Below, one piece after another: positions 36,529 through 45,457 of a DNA stretch of 64,000 nt. Position 1 is the stretch's first letter; each line of letters starts with the position of its first letter. Origin of the DNA: CAYMTR01 sp964393405 (GTDB lineage: Bacteria > Bacteroidota > Bacteroidia > Bacteroidales > Prolixibacteraceae); assembly GCA_964393405.1 (NCBI GenBank), contig CAYMTR010000014.1:1-64000 (forward strand). Reading direction: 5' to 3'. The notes beneath the pieces were generated by a model that had not been told where the DNA came from, searched no databases, and worked only from the letters and a program-made list of their open reading frames with translations. The position numbers and the translations under genes were made by a program.

Positions 36529-36556
36529 CAAAAAGGCTGCATTTTATTGCAGCCCT
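36529..36556 (-). terminator. Terminator after the small CarboxypepD-domain gene
   Basis: GGCTGCA and TGCAGCC arms around a TTTTAT loop at 36535-36554. Read on the minus strand, five Ts and a G follow at once, as expected for a Rho-independent terminator about 40 bp after the stop at 36594. Confidence 0.7.
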
Positions 36557-36593
36557 GATGTGTTAATTGGGAAAATGAAAAATTGATTATTAC

Positions 36594-36989
36594 TTACGAA
36601 GGATTATTGTTTTGAGAATGTTGAACAATCTCCTTCCCCTGATTTGAGGTCTTCTTTTTAACCCAGCTTGCGCTTTTACGTTTGATATTTTCAGATGGTG
36701 TTAGGTTTATTTCTAAATATTTGTCCTCAGTTAATGAGAGGGTCATGATTTCAGTCTTATAACCTTCACCGGAAATTTTGATATTATATATGCCCTTGTT
36801 CAGGAACATAAAGAAAGAGCCCGCATTACTACTTAAAGTAGCCGTAGTGTTTTCTTTGACAAAGATGTCAACTCCGTTAATAAATTCGCCTGTTTGGGAA
36901 TCTTTGATCACCCCGCTGAATGTATGATAGTCTTGGCTAAAGACATTCAGAGTGGTGAAGAATAGTAGGATAAAAAATAAGCGTTTCAT
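36594..36989 (-). CDS. Small exported CarboxypepD_reg-like domain protein
   Basis: The 131-residue protein has a signal peptide (ending NVFSQ) and a single Ig-like carboxypeptidase-regulatory fold (FSGVIKDSQTGEFINGVDIF to about residue 105). A basic, Ser/Asn/Gln-rich tail follows. Domains like this normally open TonB receptors; a stand-alone copy directly upstream of one is unusual. A hairpin separates the two genes, so they may be separately transcribed. Function unknown. Confidence 0.7.
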   Translation of the reverse strand: MKRLFFILLFFTTLNVFSQDYHTFSGVIKDSQTGEFINGVDIFVKENTTATLSSNAGSFFMFLNKGIYNIKISGEGYKTEIMTLSLTEDKYLEINLTPSENIKRKSASWVKKKTSNQGKEIVQHSQNNNPS

Positions 36990-37270
36990 GGCAAAATTTG
37001 TGTTTATTGTTTTCTTGTTATTCTAATGACAAGTTCCTATAGGAAAGGGTTGCTTGGCAGAAGAATTTTTTTTAATCTTTTTACACTTTTAATACAATCT
37101 GGTCGAAAGTTCCCCCCTATTGTAAGTGTTAAATAATCGTAAATTGTTTGTTAATTTAATATAACACAAAAACGCATGAATAGTTTGAATTATTTTATCA
37201 CTACAAAAAATTATGTTTGTAGTAGTAAGATTGTAGTATTAAAGAATCTTCTGGAAGAAGTATTTATTGA

Positions 37271-37981
37271 TTATTTACCTGAGTCCTTGCTCCATTCATC
37301 AAAATTTTTCTTTATGAAATCAACAACCTGCTGATGCTCTTCTTTGCCCGAACCTTTTATCTCAATCGGTGCACCAAATTTGATATATATTGGTAAATTT
37401 CTTTTTACCTTTCCCAAATCCTTCAAAGTTTTCCCATTAGACCAGAAATCAGTTTTTATTGCCATTGGAACAACTCTTACACCTGCTTTCTGAGCAAGTT
37501 TAATCCCCAGTGAATTGAATTCCTCAGGTACAAATATGTCTTTCCTTGTACTTTGCGGAAATATAATTACTGATGTGCCTTCTTTTAATTTCTGTTGTCC
37601 TTCATTTAGAACTGTCATAAGGTCCTTCCTTGAATCAGTGCGGCCAACTGCAATTGGATTTCTTGCCCTCATGATAGGACCAAAAAGTTTTCCTGTAACC
37701 AACTGCATCTTAACAACAAATGTAACTTCTTTAACAGGTGCAATCAAACTAGGGAAAACCATAGTTTCCAAGGTGCTCATATGATTGCTGATAAAAACAA
37801 CCGGTTCATCTTTAACTTGATCTACATATTCGAACCCTGTAATATGAAACTTGCCACCGCAGTCTTCAAGATATTCAAACATTTCATATGAACATGAAGC
37901 CCACCGTGCAGTGCCGTAATCGTTTTTCAAAGCAAAGTTCCTGTTTCTAATAACAAACTTGAAAAACTTATAATTGAAATA
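37271..37981 (-). CDS. 1-acylglycerol-3-phosphate acyltransferase (PlsC-like), N-terminus lost in the gap
   Basis: About 236 C-terminal residues are visible; the start lies in the 100-N gap. The acyltransferase blocks are NHMSTLETMVFP (the HX4D motif with Glu in place of Asp), VVKMQLVTGKLFGPIM, ARNPIAVGRTDS, and IIFPQSTRKD where FPEGTR is usual. The variants NHMSxLE and FPQSTR occur together in a recognisable PlsC subgroup, so I regard them as family features and not damage. The reaction acylates lysophosphatidic acid or a related lipid. It is on the transketolase strand and appears to follow it. Confidence 0.8.
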   Translation of the reverse strand, partial: YFNYKFFKFVIRNRNFALKNDYGTARWASCSYEMFEYLEDCGGKFHITGFEYVDQVKDEPVVFISNHMSTLETMVFPSLIAPVKEVTFVVKMQLVTGKLFGPIMRARNPIAVGRTDSRKDLMTVLNEGQQKLKEGTSVIIFPQSTRKDIFVPEEFNSLGIKLAQKAGVRVVPMAIKTDFWSNGKTLKDLGKVKRNLPIYIKFGAPIEIKGSGKEEHQQVVDFIKKNFDEWSKDSGK

Positions 37982-38081
37982 NNNNNNNNNNNNNNNNNNN
38001 NNNNNNNNNNNNNNNNNNNNNNNNNNNNNNNNNNNNNNNNNNNNNNNNNNNNNNNNNNNNNNNNNNNNNNNNNNNNNNNNN
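37982..38081. other. Assembly gap of 100 N
   Basis: Exactly 100 Ns, the conventional placeholder for a gap of unknown size. A continuous frame can be read through it, but joining transketolase to the acyltransferase would be an artefact. Confidence 0.98.
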
Positions 38082-40060
38082 CCAAGTTTTTCATCCAGAA
38101 CCTTGAAAGGTGCAGAATAACCGAATGATGGCAAACCAAATACTTTACCGTCAGCACCCACAAGACCTTCAAGTGTTACAGGCAAACCTGCTGTCATACC
38201 AAATTTCTTTACTCCTGCAGGTAATACTGATTTTTGATATTCTTCACTCTGTGAGCGGAATAAACCCTCAGAAGGTACCGAAACTATACGGCATTTAATA
38301 CCATCGTTCTGTAAGAGTGCTGCTCCTGCAACAAGAGTACTTACTTCTGAACCGCTTGCCAATAAGATAATATCCGGAGTTCCTTCGCAATCTGTGACTA
38401 TATATGCTCCTTTTTCAGCATTTAGAGCTTCTTCAAAGCGCGATTTGCTTGCAGGAAGATCAACTATACCCTGACGTGAAAGTATCAATGCTGTGGGTGT
38501 ATCTGTGTTTTCAAGAGCCATTTTCCATGCTACTGTAGCTTCTGCACTGTCTGCTGGACGCAACACGAGCATAGAGTTTTTATGGTTATGGTTTTGAAGT
38601 TTTTCCAACAAACGAATTTGTGCTTCCTGCTCAACCGGTTGATGAGTAGGACCGTCTTCTCCAACTCTGAAAGCATCATGAGTCCAAATATATTTAACCG
38701 GTAACTGCATTAATGCTGCCATACGGGCTGCCGGTTTCATATAATCGCTGAAAACGAAGAATGTACCGCAAGCTGCAATAACACCTCCGTGCAGAGCCAT
38801 CCCGTTCATAACGCAAGCCATTGTAAGTTCGCTTACACCTGCCTGAAGGAATTTACCGCTGAAATCTCCTTTAGTAAAAGCTTTAGTCTTTTTCAGGAAT
38901 CCATCAGTTTTATCTGAGTTTGAAAGGTCGGCTGATGAAACAATCATATTCTCAATTTCCTGTGCGTAAACTGTCAGTACATTTGCTGAAGCAGCACGTG
39001 TTGCCTGACCGGGTTTCTGCTCAATCTTTGAGTAATCAATTTCAGTGGCCTTGCCTGAAAAGAAGCTTTTCAACTTTTCAGCTAATTCAGGATTTTCAGC
39101 TTCCCATTTATATTGATCAGCTTTCTTTGATGCAGCTGCTTTAATAAGTTCGTCGCGACGTTTTGCGTACATTTCCTGAACTTCAGGGAAAATAACAAAT
39201 GGGTTCTTAGGATCACCACCAAGGTTAGCGATTGATTTCTCAAACGATGCTCCTGCTTCTCCAAGAGGCATACCGTGGGTTGCGCATTTACGTTCGTAAT
39301 TTGAACCGTCTTCTTTAACGGCACCCTTACCCATGATAGTCTTGCCAATAATAATAGTTGGTCTTTCTTTTTCCGACTGGGCAGCTTTCAAAGCTTTGCG
39401 TATTTCATCAGCTTCGTTACCGGCTATAGTGATTACATTCCAACCCCAGGCATCGTATTTTTTTGCAGTGTCTTCTTTTGTTACTTCTTTAGTTTCAGTC
39501 GACAACTGAATATCGTTTGAGTCATAAAACATGATGAGATTGTTCAGACCAAGATAACCTGCCAAACGGCCAGCTCCCTGTGAAATTTCTTCCTGAACAC
39601 CACCATCAGAAATGAAAGTATAAGTTTTGTGAGCCATCCATTCTCCAAAACGGGCTACAAGAAAACGTTCAGCAATAGCAGCTCCCACAGCCATTACATG
39701 TCCCTGTCCCAGAGGGCCTGATGTGTTTTCAACACCACGTTCAACATCAACTTCAGGGTGTCCCGGAGTTACGCTTCCCCACTGACGGAAATTTGAGCAG
39801 TCTTCCATACTATAGTTACCTGCAAGGGCAAGCTGAGCATAAAGCATTGGTGACATGTGCCCGGGGTCAAGGAAAAAACGGTCGCGGTTGATCCATCTCA
39901 TGTCAGATGGGTCATAATTAAGAAATTCTGAATAAAGGATATTGATAAAATCGGCACCTCCCATAGCGCCACCGGGGTGACCTGATTTTGCCTTTTCAAC
40001 CATAGCAGCAGCCAGGATACGAATGTTGTCAGCAGCTTTGTTTACTAATGTATTGCTCAT
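38082..40060 (-). CDS. tkt: Transketolase, C-terminal end lost in the gap
   Basis: About 660 residues are visible of an expected 670-680. The start is ATG 40060 (MSNTLVNKAADNIRILAAAM); the upstream frame to 40141 has no homology and contains the promoter. KSGHPGGAMGGADF gives the N-terminal thiamine diphosphate site, GPLGQGHVMAVG the following conserved motif, and the region AYTHDAFRVGEDGPTHQPVEQ-like (THDAFRVGEDGPTHQPVEQ) is the transketolase pyrimidine-domain signature. It transfers two-carbon units between sugar phosphates in the non-oxidative pentose phosphate pathway. The last dozen or so residues are in the gap. Confidence 0.95.
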
Positions 40061-40138
40061 TTCTTGTAGATTTATTTTTATTATTCTGTTTATAACGTTA
40101 AAAATAAGAGTACTAAAATACTTTTTTAAAACGGTTTG

Positions 40139-40169
40139 CAAAATTAATTATTAATTTCTTAGAACCAAC
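40139..40169 (-). promoter_or_regulatory. Transketolase promoter candidate
   Basis: On the minus strand a GTTG at 40169-40166 lies 19 bp before TAATTTTG at 40146-40139, close to the TTTG-N19-TAnnTTTG Bacteroidota consensus. It predicts a leader of about 70 bases before the ATG at 40060. Confidence 0.5.
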
Positions 40170-40216
40170 AGAGTTAAACCTATAATAGTAAATGTTAATT
40201 TATCAGACAGAGTTTA

Positions 40217-40447
40217 TTTTACACTCCTTTTACACTCCCAATATACTGTTCAAAAAGCCACCTCCTTAATACCTCCTCCGTACCTCCTTCCTACCAAAGC
40301 CCTATTTAATCCCACTACAAAGGAAGAAAAAAGGTCTTTGTATAGTCTTTGGTATCTCTTTAGTTATTTTCACTCTCTTTTCAAATCCCTTATACATTCC
40401 CTTCACTCGTCTCCCATAAGTGTGAATTAGGAGTGAAGTATAAATGG
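40217..40447. repeat. Intergenic 11-bp-period array, copy 2 (about 21 drifting units)
   Basis: The 449-bp spacer between DUF2141 and transketolase is mostly a chain of 11-mers. TTTTACACTCC is repeated exactly at 40217 and 40228. CCTCCTTAATA, CCTCCTCCGTA and CCTCCTTCCTA follow one another at 40261-40293. TTGTATAGTCT and TTGGTATCTCT lie at 40338-40359, and CAAATCCCTTA and TACATTCCCTT at 40382-40403. Neighbouring units resemble each other more than distant ones. On the opposite strand the middle reads AAATAGGGCT, one extra 11-mer, then the 18-mer found in copy 1. No other gene or motif is seen in the spacer apart from the promoter near 40140-40169. Confidence 0.65.
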
Positions 40448-40509
40448 AAATTAATTGAAAGGAATTCTTAATCAAGAGGGTTTGTCTTATAATAAATCAG
40501 GTAGGAACT

Positions 40510-40956
40510 TTAGAAGTAATACATATCTATAGCTACATCTTTATCTTCGTTTTCAATTTGAAAAGAGAACTCTTCGAAATTAGGTTTACATTTTTTCTTA
40601 AACTGATGGTTTGAAAAGCCGAAACCCTCTTTAGGGATAAAAAAGCGGTAGTCAATTTTTCCATTGCTGTTTTCATCGTCAATTGCCGCTATTCCCCATG
40701 TTCCCGGTGATAAGAAGTTGAGCTTTATGGTCAGATTTTCGTTGATTAAACTGTCTTTTTTTATTTCCATATATATTTCAGGAACCTCCTTCTTGTAACT
40801 TTCAGGGTTGTTGTAGATTGTAAGCTGAATTATACCCGAATTGTTTCTGATACCGGAAAGTCTGAGGTTGACTGTTTGGGAGTATCCATAGTTTATAAAT
40901 TCAAATATCAAGACAATAGAAGCCAGCAACTTCACTATGTGATTATTGTACTTCAT
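40510..40956 (-). CDS. DUF2141 exported protein
   Basis: The 148-residue protein has a signal peptide (about 26 residues, ending YSQ). It carries the DUF2141 pattern: NSGIIQLTIYNNPESY, GTWGIAAIDDENSNGKIDY and PKEGFGFSN. The DENxNGxxD loop resembles a calcium site. The family is of unknown function and commonly exported. It is the last gene of the porin/RND/LolA-like operon, 24 bp after the LolA-like gene. Confidence 0.85.
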   Translation of the reverse strand: MKYNNHIVKLLASIVLIFEFINYGYSQTVNLRLSGIRNNSGIIQLTIYNNPESYKKEVPEIYMEIKKDSLINENLTIKLNFLSPGTWGIAAIDDENSNGKIDYRFFIPKEGFGFSNHQFKKKCKPNFEEFSFQIENEDKDVAIDMYYF

Positions 40957-40980
40957 GGTCTATAAAATTTAAAAGGAATT

Positions 40981-41754
40981 CTATTTCTCAAGCATAGCAG
41001 GAGTAAAGACGTTTTCTGACAACGTTGAACCGGTTTGGATATCTTCAACTATCATTACCGATTTACGTTTGTTTTGTAGATTGTTCATCTCCATATAAAA
41101 AGCAAAATACCTTCCATCCTGTAGCTTTCTGTAATCTTTTAATATCTCTTTCCTGTGAGGTTTCCCCTGAAGGTCAAAATATTCAATTTCGAGTGCCCTG
41201 TATGTGTCTTTTTCAACAAGTGAAACTCTTTTACTATAGCCATATTCGTTTTGCAACGAGCTGGTTTTAGGTGTGGTTTCAACTTTCCAGCAGATCTTTG
41301 AGTTAATATTTTCTTCACCTAAGATGATATAATTGAAATCGCTTAGATTTGGTTTACTCATATCGGCATTTGTAAATTCACTACCCATAAAGTTTCTACC
41401 TTTTTCATTGCTGACTATTCGGCGCGATTTTCTTAGAGCAGGAAGATATATCCACATATCATCGTTTGAATCGGCGTTATCGTATATTAAGATGGCTGTT
41501 CCTCGGACATCGGCAGGGTCAGTGAACTTCATTATCATCTTGGTTGTCTGGCCGAATTTCTTTGATGCAGTAGCCATTTTCCGCATTCTTTCACTCCCTT
41601 TTTCATTATAAATTTTAAGGGTTGAAACCATTTCCATGGCATCAAGGGATATCAGATCTCCCGATTTCTTCATTATTTCCTGTCCGGTTTGACCGTATGA
41701 ACCTAATGCGTTGGCGACTAAAAGTATTAATGTAATTAGAAAGCAATTTTTCAT
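40981..41754 (-). CDS. LolA-like outer-membrane lipoprotein-sorting family protein
   Basis: The 257-residue protein has a signal peptide (ending GSYGQ) and a LolA-like half-barrel. Typical blocks of the lipoprotein-sorting-like family are SERMRKMATASKKFGQTTKMIMKF and GTAILIYDNADSNDDMWIYLPAL, followed by RRIVSNEKGRNFMGSEFTNAD (read as overlapping pieces). Such proteins are found beside RND exporters, and probably carry a lipid or hydrophobic cargo across the periplasm. The start overlaps the RND stop by four bases. Confidence 0.85.
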   Translation of the reverse strand: MKNCFLITLILLVANALGSYGQTGQEIMKKSGDLISLDAMEMVSTLKIYNEKGSERMRKMATASKKFGQTTKMIMKFTDPADVRGTAILIYDNADSNDDMWIYLPALRKSRRIVSNEKGRNFMGSEFTNADMSKPNLSDFNYIILGEENINSKICWKVETTPKTSSLQNEYGYSKRVSLVEKDTYRALEIEYFDLQGKPHRKEILKDYRKLQDGRYFAFYMEMNNLQNKRKSVMIVEDIQTGSTLSENVFTPAMLEK

Positions 41755-44027
41755 TTCTTTAGTTGTTTAATTGATTTATTGAGAAAAGCGGGTCTTATTA
41801 TGAAGCAAAGAGCAGGTATCAATACAAGAGCACAAATCATGCATAGCATAAGGGAGAGAATTATCAGTGCAGCAAACATTTTGAGATAGGGAAACGAAGA
41901 GAAAAGCAATACTGCAAATCCCAGCATGACTGAAAAGGCATTTATTACTATTCCACGTCCGGTGACTTTCAGTGCTTTAACAATTGCATCCTGATAGTTT
42001 TGATTGTTTTCAAATTCGAGTTTTAAGCGCCAGAACATGTGGATTGTATAATCAACACCTACCCCTATCGAAATTGATGAAAGCAGCGCTGTGACAATGT
42101 TTAGCTCAATTTTCATAATGCCCATAAGTCCGAAAGTACACACTACAGAGAATAACAATGGAATGATTCCCAATGCTCCTGCAGATACACTTCTGAATAT
42201 CCAGATAAGCAAAAGGAAGATAGCCACCAAAGCAAAGATCAATGAGTAAACCTGTCCGGTTGCTGTTGACTCAGCCATCTCTTTATCGGTCAGACTGAAA
42301 CCTGCCAACACCGAAAATGCGGGATCATCTTTTACGAGCTCTTTGACAGTTGCAATCACTTTGTTGAGCTGTTTCATATCGGAAGCATGGAACTGTATGT
42401 TCATCAGAGCTTTTGTATAATCGAAATTGACAACTTGCTCAAAGTCTTCAGGGTCACCGCTCATTGAATAAAGAAGTAGGTATTGTGCTACAGCATCGCG
42501 TGTGTCCGGGATTGCGTTATAACCATATGAACCCTTGTCGTTGAGGGCTTTGCTCATTGTTTTAATGACTGTAGCAATAGATGTGGCACTACCTACTCCG
42601 GAAATGCCTTTTATTTCTTTTTCATAAACTTCTAATCTTTTTAGAATTGCGGGCTCTTGAATATCACCATCGAACATTACTGATAGAAACTTTGTCCCGC
42701 CAAAATTATTATTGGCAATTTCAATTGTCTGATTATAAGGGTGACTCTTTGGAAGGACCTTATCATTATCGGGTGCAATCTTTAAAAAGTAAATACAAGA
42801 GCCAATTAGTATTAACGAAATAGAAAATGTAGAGATTATAAGTTTGGGTTTTGCAACTATGAACTTTGCAATTTTTTCAAGAATACCTCCAAGCAATCCG
42901 TTTTTTTCATTTAGGAATTCGTTATGTATTTTCCCTTTCTTAAGGCGTGATAGCATTGCAGGAAGCATTGTAAGGCTTAACAGTAAAGCGAGTCCTATAC
43001 CAATAGCTCCAATAATTCCTATTTGTCGGGCAGGGATTAATATATGTAGAGACAAACCGAAGATTCCAACAATGGTTGTCAGTCCTGTGAGTAGTATTGG
43101 TTTCTTTAAAACGTTAACTGCTTTCAGAACAATTTGCTGAATGCTCCATTTTGGATGTGCAGCATTAAACTCCTGATATCTGACAATCAGGTGGACACCG
43201 TAATTATTGGCTATGGCAATCATCATGATAGGGATGATAACTCCAATCAGTGTTAATTCCCAACCCATTAAGGGCAAAATTGCCATTGATACAGCTGTTG
43301 AAATTATTACAACGCTCAGAGGTAACCATACTCCACGAAATTCCCTGAATGATAGAAAGAAGAACAGCACCATAATTGCTAAAGCAAGTGGTAGGAGTAT
43401 CATTATGTCTCTGGTAATCTTATCATTAATTTCCATTCTCAGGTATGGCATTCCATTAATGTAAGTTTTTTCATCTCCGGGAAACTGGTTCAGCAGATTT
43501 TGAACAGTAGTTACAGCAGTTTTTTCATCAGCACTTTTGTTTACTCTCAAAAGAATTAAAGCATACCTGAAGTCTTCAGATACAAAAGTTTTATAAGCAA
43601 GTTCGTTGCTTCTTATCGATTCCCTTAAAAGCTCCCGATTAGCTTGTTCTTCAGATATTTCGCCAATAAGCGGGTCAACTATCATCATGCCGTCTTCACC
43701 TCTGATGTTTTTCATGTCAAAAATGGAAAGTACATCATCATAGATGTCGATAGCGCTTAATTCAGAAGTAATATTCTTTATTCGTAACAATGTTGAAGGG
43801 TTAAGAACATCGTCGCATTCAAGGATTAAAAGCAAGGGTTCTCCATTTCCAAAAGATTCTTCCACAATAGCTGAACTCATTTTAGATGGGAGATCGTTGG
43901 GAAAATAAGACTCCAGATTAGAGTTTATTTTAATCTTTGTAAGAAGAATAACTGAGATAACAGTTATAATTAATGGGACAATTATGAACCATAACTTATT
44001 GCGTAATATAAATTTTTCGAACTTCAT
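41751..44027 (-). CDS. RND-superfamily (MMPL/HpnN-like) exporter
   Basis: 758 residues with 12 predicted helices in two repeats, each opened by a large periplasmic loop. Conserved helix motifs are IANNYGVHLIVRYQE in the first half and GVGVDYTIHMFWRLKLE in the second. This is the class that moves lipids, hopanoids or other hydrophobic molecules out of the inner membrane. Immediately upstream is the porin-like gene (1 bp away) and downstream the LolA-like gene with a four-base overlap, so the set probably forms one envelope transport route. The cargo is unknown. Confidence 0.88.
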   Translation of the reverse strand: MKFEKFILRNKLWFIIVPLIITVISVILLTKIKINSNLESYFPNDLPSKMSSAIVEESFGNGEPLLLILECDDVLNPSTLLRIKNITSELSAIDIYDDVLSIFDMKNIRGEDGMMIVDPLIGEISEEQANRELLRESIRSNELAYKTFVSEDFRYALILLRVNKSADEKTAVTTVQNLLNQFPGDEKTYINGMPYLRMEINDKITRDIMILLPLALAIMVLFFFLSFREFRGVWLPLSVVIISTAVSMAILPLMGWELTLIGVIIPIMMIAIANNYGVHLIVRYQEFNAAHPKWSIQQIVLKAVNVLKKPILLTGLTTIVGIFGLSLHILIPARQIGIIGAIGIGLALLLSLTMLPAMLSRLKKGKIHNEFLNEKNGLLGGILEKIAKFIVAKPKLIISTFSISLILIGSCIYFLKIAPDNDKVLPKSHPYNQTIEIANNNFGGTKFLSVMFDGDIQEPAILKRLEVYEKEIKGISGVGSATSIATVIKTMSKALNDKGSYGYNAIPDTRDAVAQYLLLYSMSGDPEDFEQVVNFDYTKALMNIQFHASDMKQLNKVIATVKELVKDDPAFSVLAGFSLTDKEMAESTATGQVYSLIFALVAIFLLLIWIFRSVSAGALGIIPLLFSVVCTFGLMGIMKIELNIVTALLSSISIGVGVDYTIHMFWRLKLEFENNQNYQDAIVKALKVTGRGIVINAFSVMLGFAVLLFSSFPYLKMFAALIILSLMLCMICALVLIPALCFIIRPAFLNKSIKQLKK

Positions 44028-45374
44028 TTAGAAACTTGCTTTTAATTCGACAAATCCTCCACTCAATATCGGGGAAGCATATTTAAAAAGTGAATTAACC
44101 GGACCATTCATATATGAATAACCGGCAGTAAGAGAGAGAGAATTACTAATATTCCATTTTAGTGAGGGGCGGACAAGATATTCATTTGAAGTTAGATCGT
44201 AAAAACCTGAAAGCTCGATATTGATTATTTCGTATGCAAAAGATTTTGTGATAATAAGAGACACCGCATGATTTAACTTTTTCTGTTGATGAAAAATCTT
44301 TCTGTTGTAAAGTGCAGATTCATAAATGATAGTCTCAGTTGCATATTCCATTACCTTAAGAGGATTCAAGAGGTCGATCAGCTGTGGCTTTTCTAGTTTT
44401 TTTAAATCAAGGGTATATTTTCCAATATATTGAACTATAGTAGTAAAGCCTTTTATATCGTGCTCAATGCCAATCACATATGAAATATCCTTATTTGGAA
44501 TATACATTTTACCCTCATTGTCTTCAGGAATATTATAAGCACCTTCACCCTTAACAATCCATGTTCCTACAGGAAGAGCAAAATCGAGACCCAGACTATT
44601 TTTTCTATAAAAAGAAGGCATGTAATCTATTGCCGGGATTCCTGTTGAGAAGTCAATATTTTTGATATCAAATCCATAAAATGGATCGTAGCCATTGAAC
44701 CATGATAATGAGAAGCCTATTGAAGGAAGTTCGAAGTTCAGTTTAGCGGCCAAAGATCCATTATTAAATGATTTTTTCGGTAGAACAGCATCTGAAAATG
44801 AAGTGCTTTCGTTATTTAGAAGGAGATCGTATCTGTATTCTGAAGGTTTAAAAACAGGGATTCCAATAAATTCAAGGTTTATTAGAGGAGAAAACCTAAA
44901 GTTTGTCTTTAGCATGAAGTTTGAAATATTCTGATCATCGGGATTTGCTGAAAGAAAGAAATATTTTTTTGGAGTAATATTGTTAGTTGGATTGAAACCG
45001 TCGGTTCGCCCCCAGCTTACAATCTGGTTTCCAAGAAAAACATCTATGAAATTAGTGCTGACGCCTGCGTATGCTTCTTTTAGCTCAAACTCGTTGATAA
45101 AATTGTCGAATATACTACCGCTTCTAAACCGCAAGTCAGAATGGAAAAGCAGTAGATTATTACTTAAATGAGTTTGGAGTGATACTTCGCCAAACACAGA
45201 GGGGTAATCATATTTTTCAGTTGCAAGAAATGATGAGCCCCTGACATAGCCGTTTAAAGTATAACTTCCTGATTTATCTGAAGTGGATTGGAGTGATGCG
45301 CTTTCAAATAATCCCTGGCTGAAAGAATATTGAATTCCTAGGATTAGAAGTAATGATAAAAAATACTTTTTCAT
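44028..45374 (-). CDS. DUF1302-like outer-membrane beta-barrel protein
   Basis: 448 residues: signal peptide (ending YSFSQ), then barrel strands throughout. FLGNQIVSWGRTDGFNPTNN near residues 115-134 is typical of DUF1302-type barrels that accompany RND exporters. It ends in Phe (VELKASF), as expected for an outer-membrane protein. One base separates it from the RND gene. Confidence 0.75.
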   Translation of the reverse strand: MKKYFLSLLLILGIQYSFSQGLFESASLQSTSDKSGSYTLNGYVRGSSFLATEKYDYPSVFGEVSLQTHLSNNLLLFHSDLRFRSGSIFDNFINEFELKEAYAGVSTNFIDVFLGNQIVSWGRTDGFNPTNNITPKKYFFLSANPDDQNISNFMLKTNFRFSPLINLEFIGIPVFKPSEYRYDLLLNNESTSFSDAVLPKKSFNNGSLAAKLNFELPSIGFSLSWFNGYDPFYGFDIKNIDFSTGIPAIDYMPSFYRKNSLGLDFALPVGTWIVKGEGAYNIPEDNEGKMYIPNKDISYVIGIEHDIKGFTTIVQYIGKYTLDLKKLEKPQLIDLLNPLKVMEYATETIIYESALYNRKIFHQQKKLNHAVSLIITKSFAYEIINIELSGFYDLTSNEYLVRPSLKWNISNSLSLTAGYSYMNGPVNSLFKYASPILSGGFVELKASF

Positions 45375-45457
45375 TGTTTTTTTGAAGCAATTTACGAAAA
45401 AGTGCAGGTTTAAGGGTGTTGTTTTTAAAAGTAGGACAACTAAAATAAGTTCGTTTT

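Noticed and set aside
37200..37235. CTACAAA/TTTGTAG inverted repeat upstream in sequence of the acyltransferase stop
   Set aside because: The arms are only 7 bp and AT-rich with no T-run on the minus strand, so I do not call it a terminator.
38082..40141. Start of transketolase at 40141
   Set aside because: The first 27 residues are non-homologous and the promoter-like elements at 40139-40169 would place the transcript start downstream of that codon.
40217..40447. Possible CRISPR array
   Set aside because: There are no conserved repeats of 25-40 bp with unique spacers and no cas genes; the period is 11 bp.
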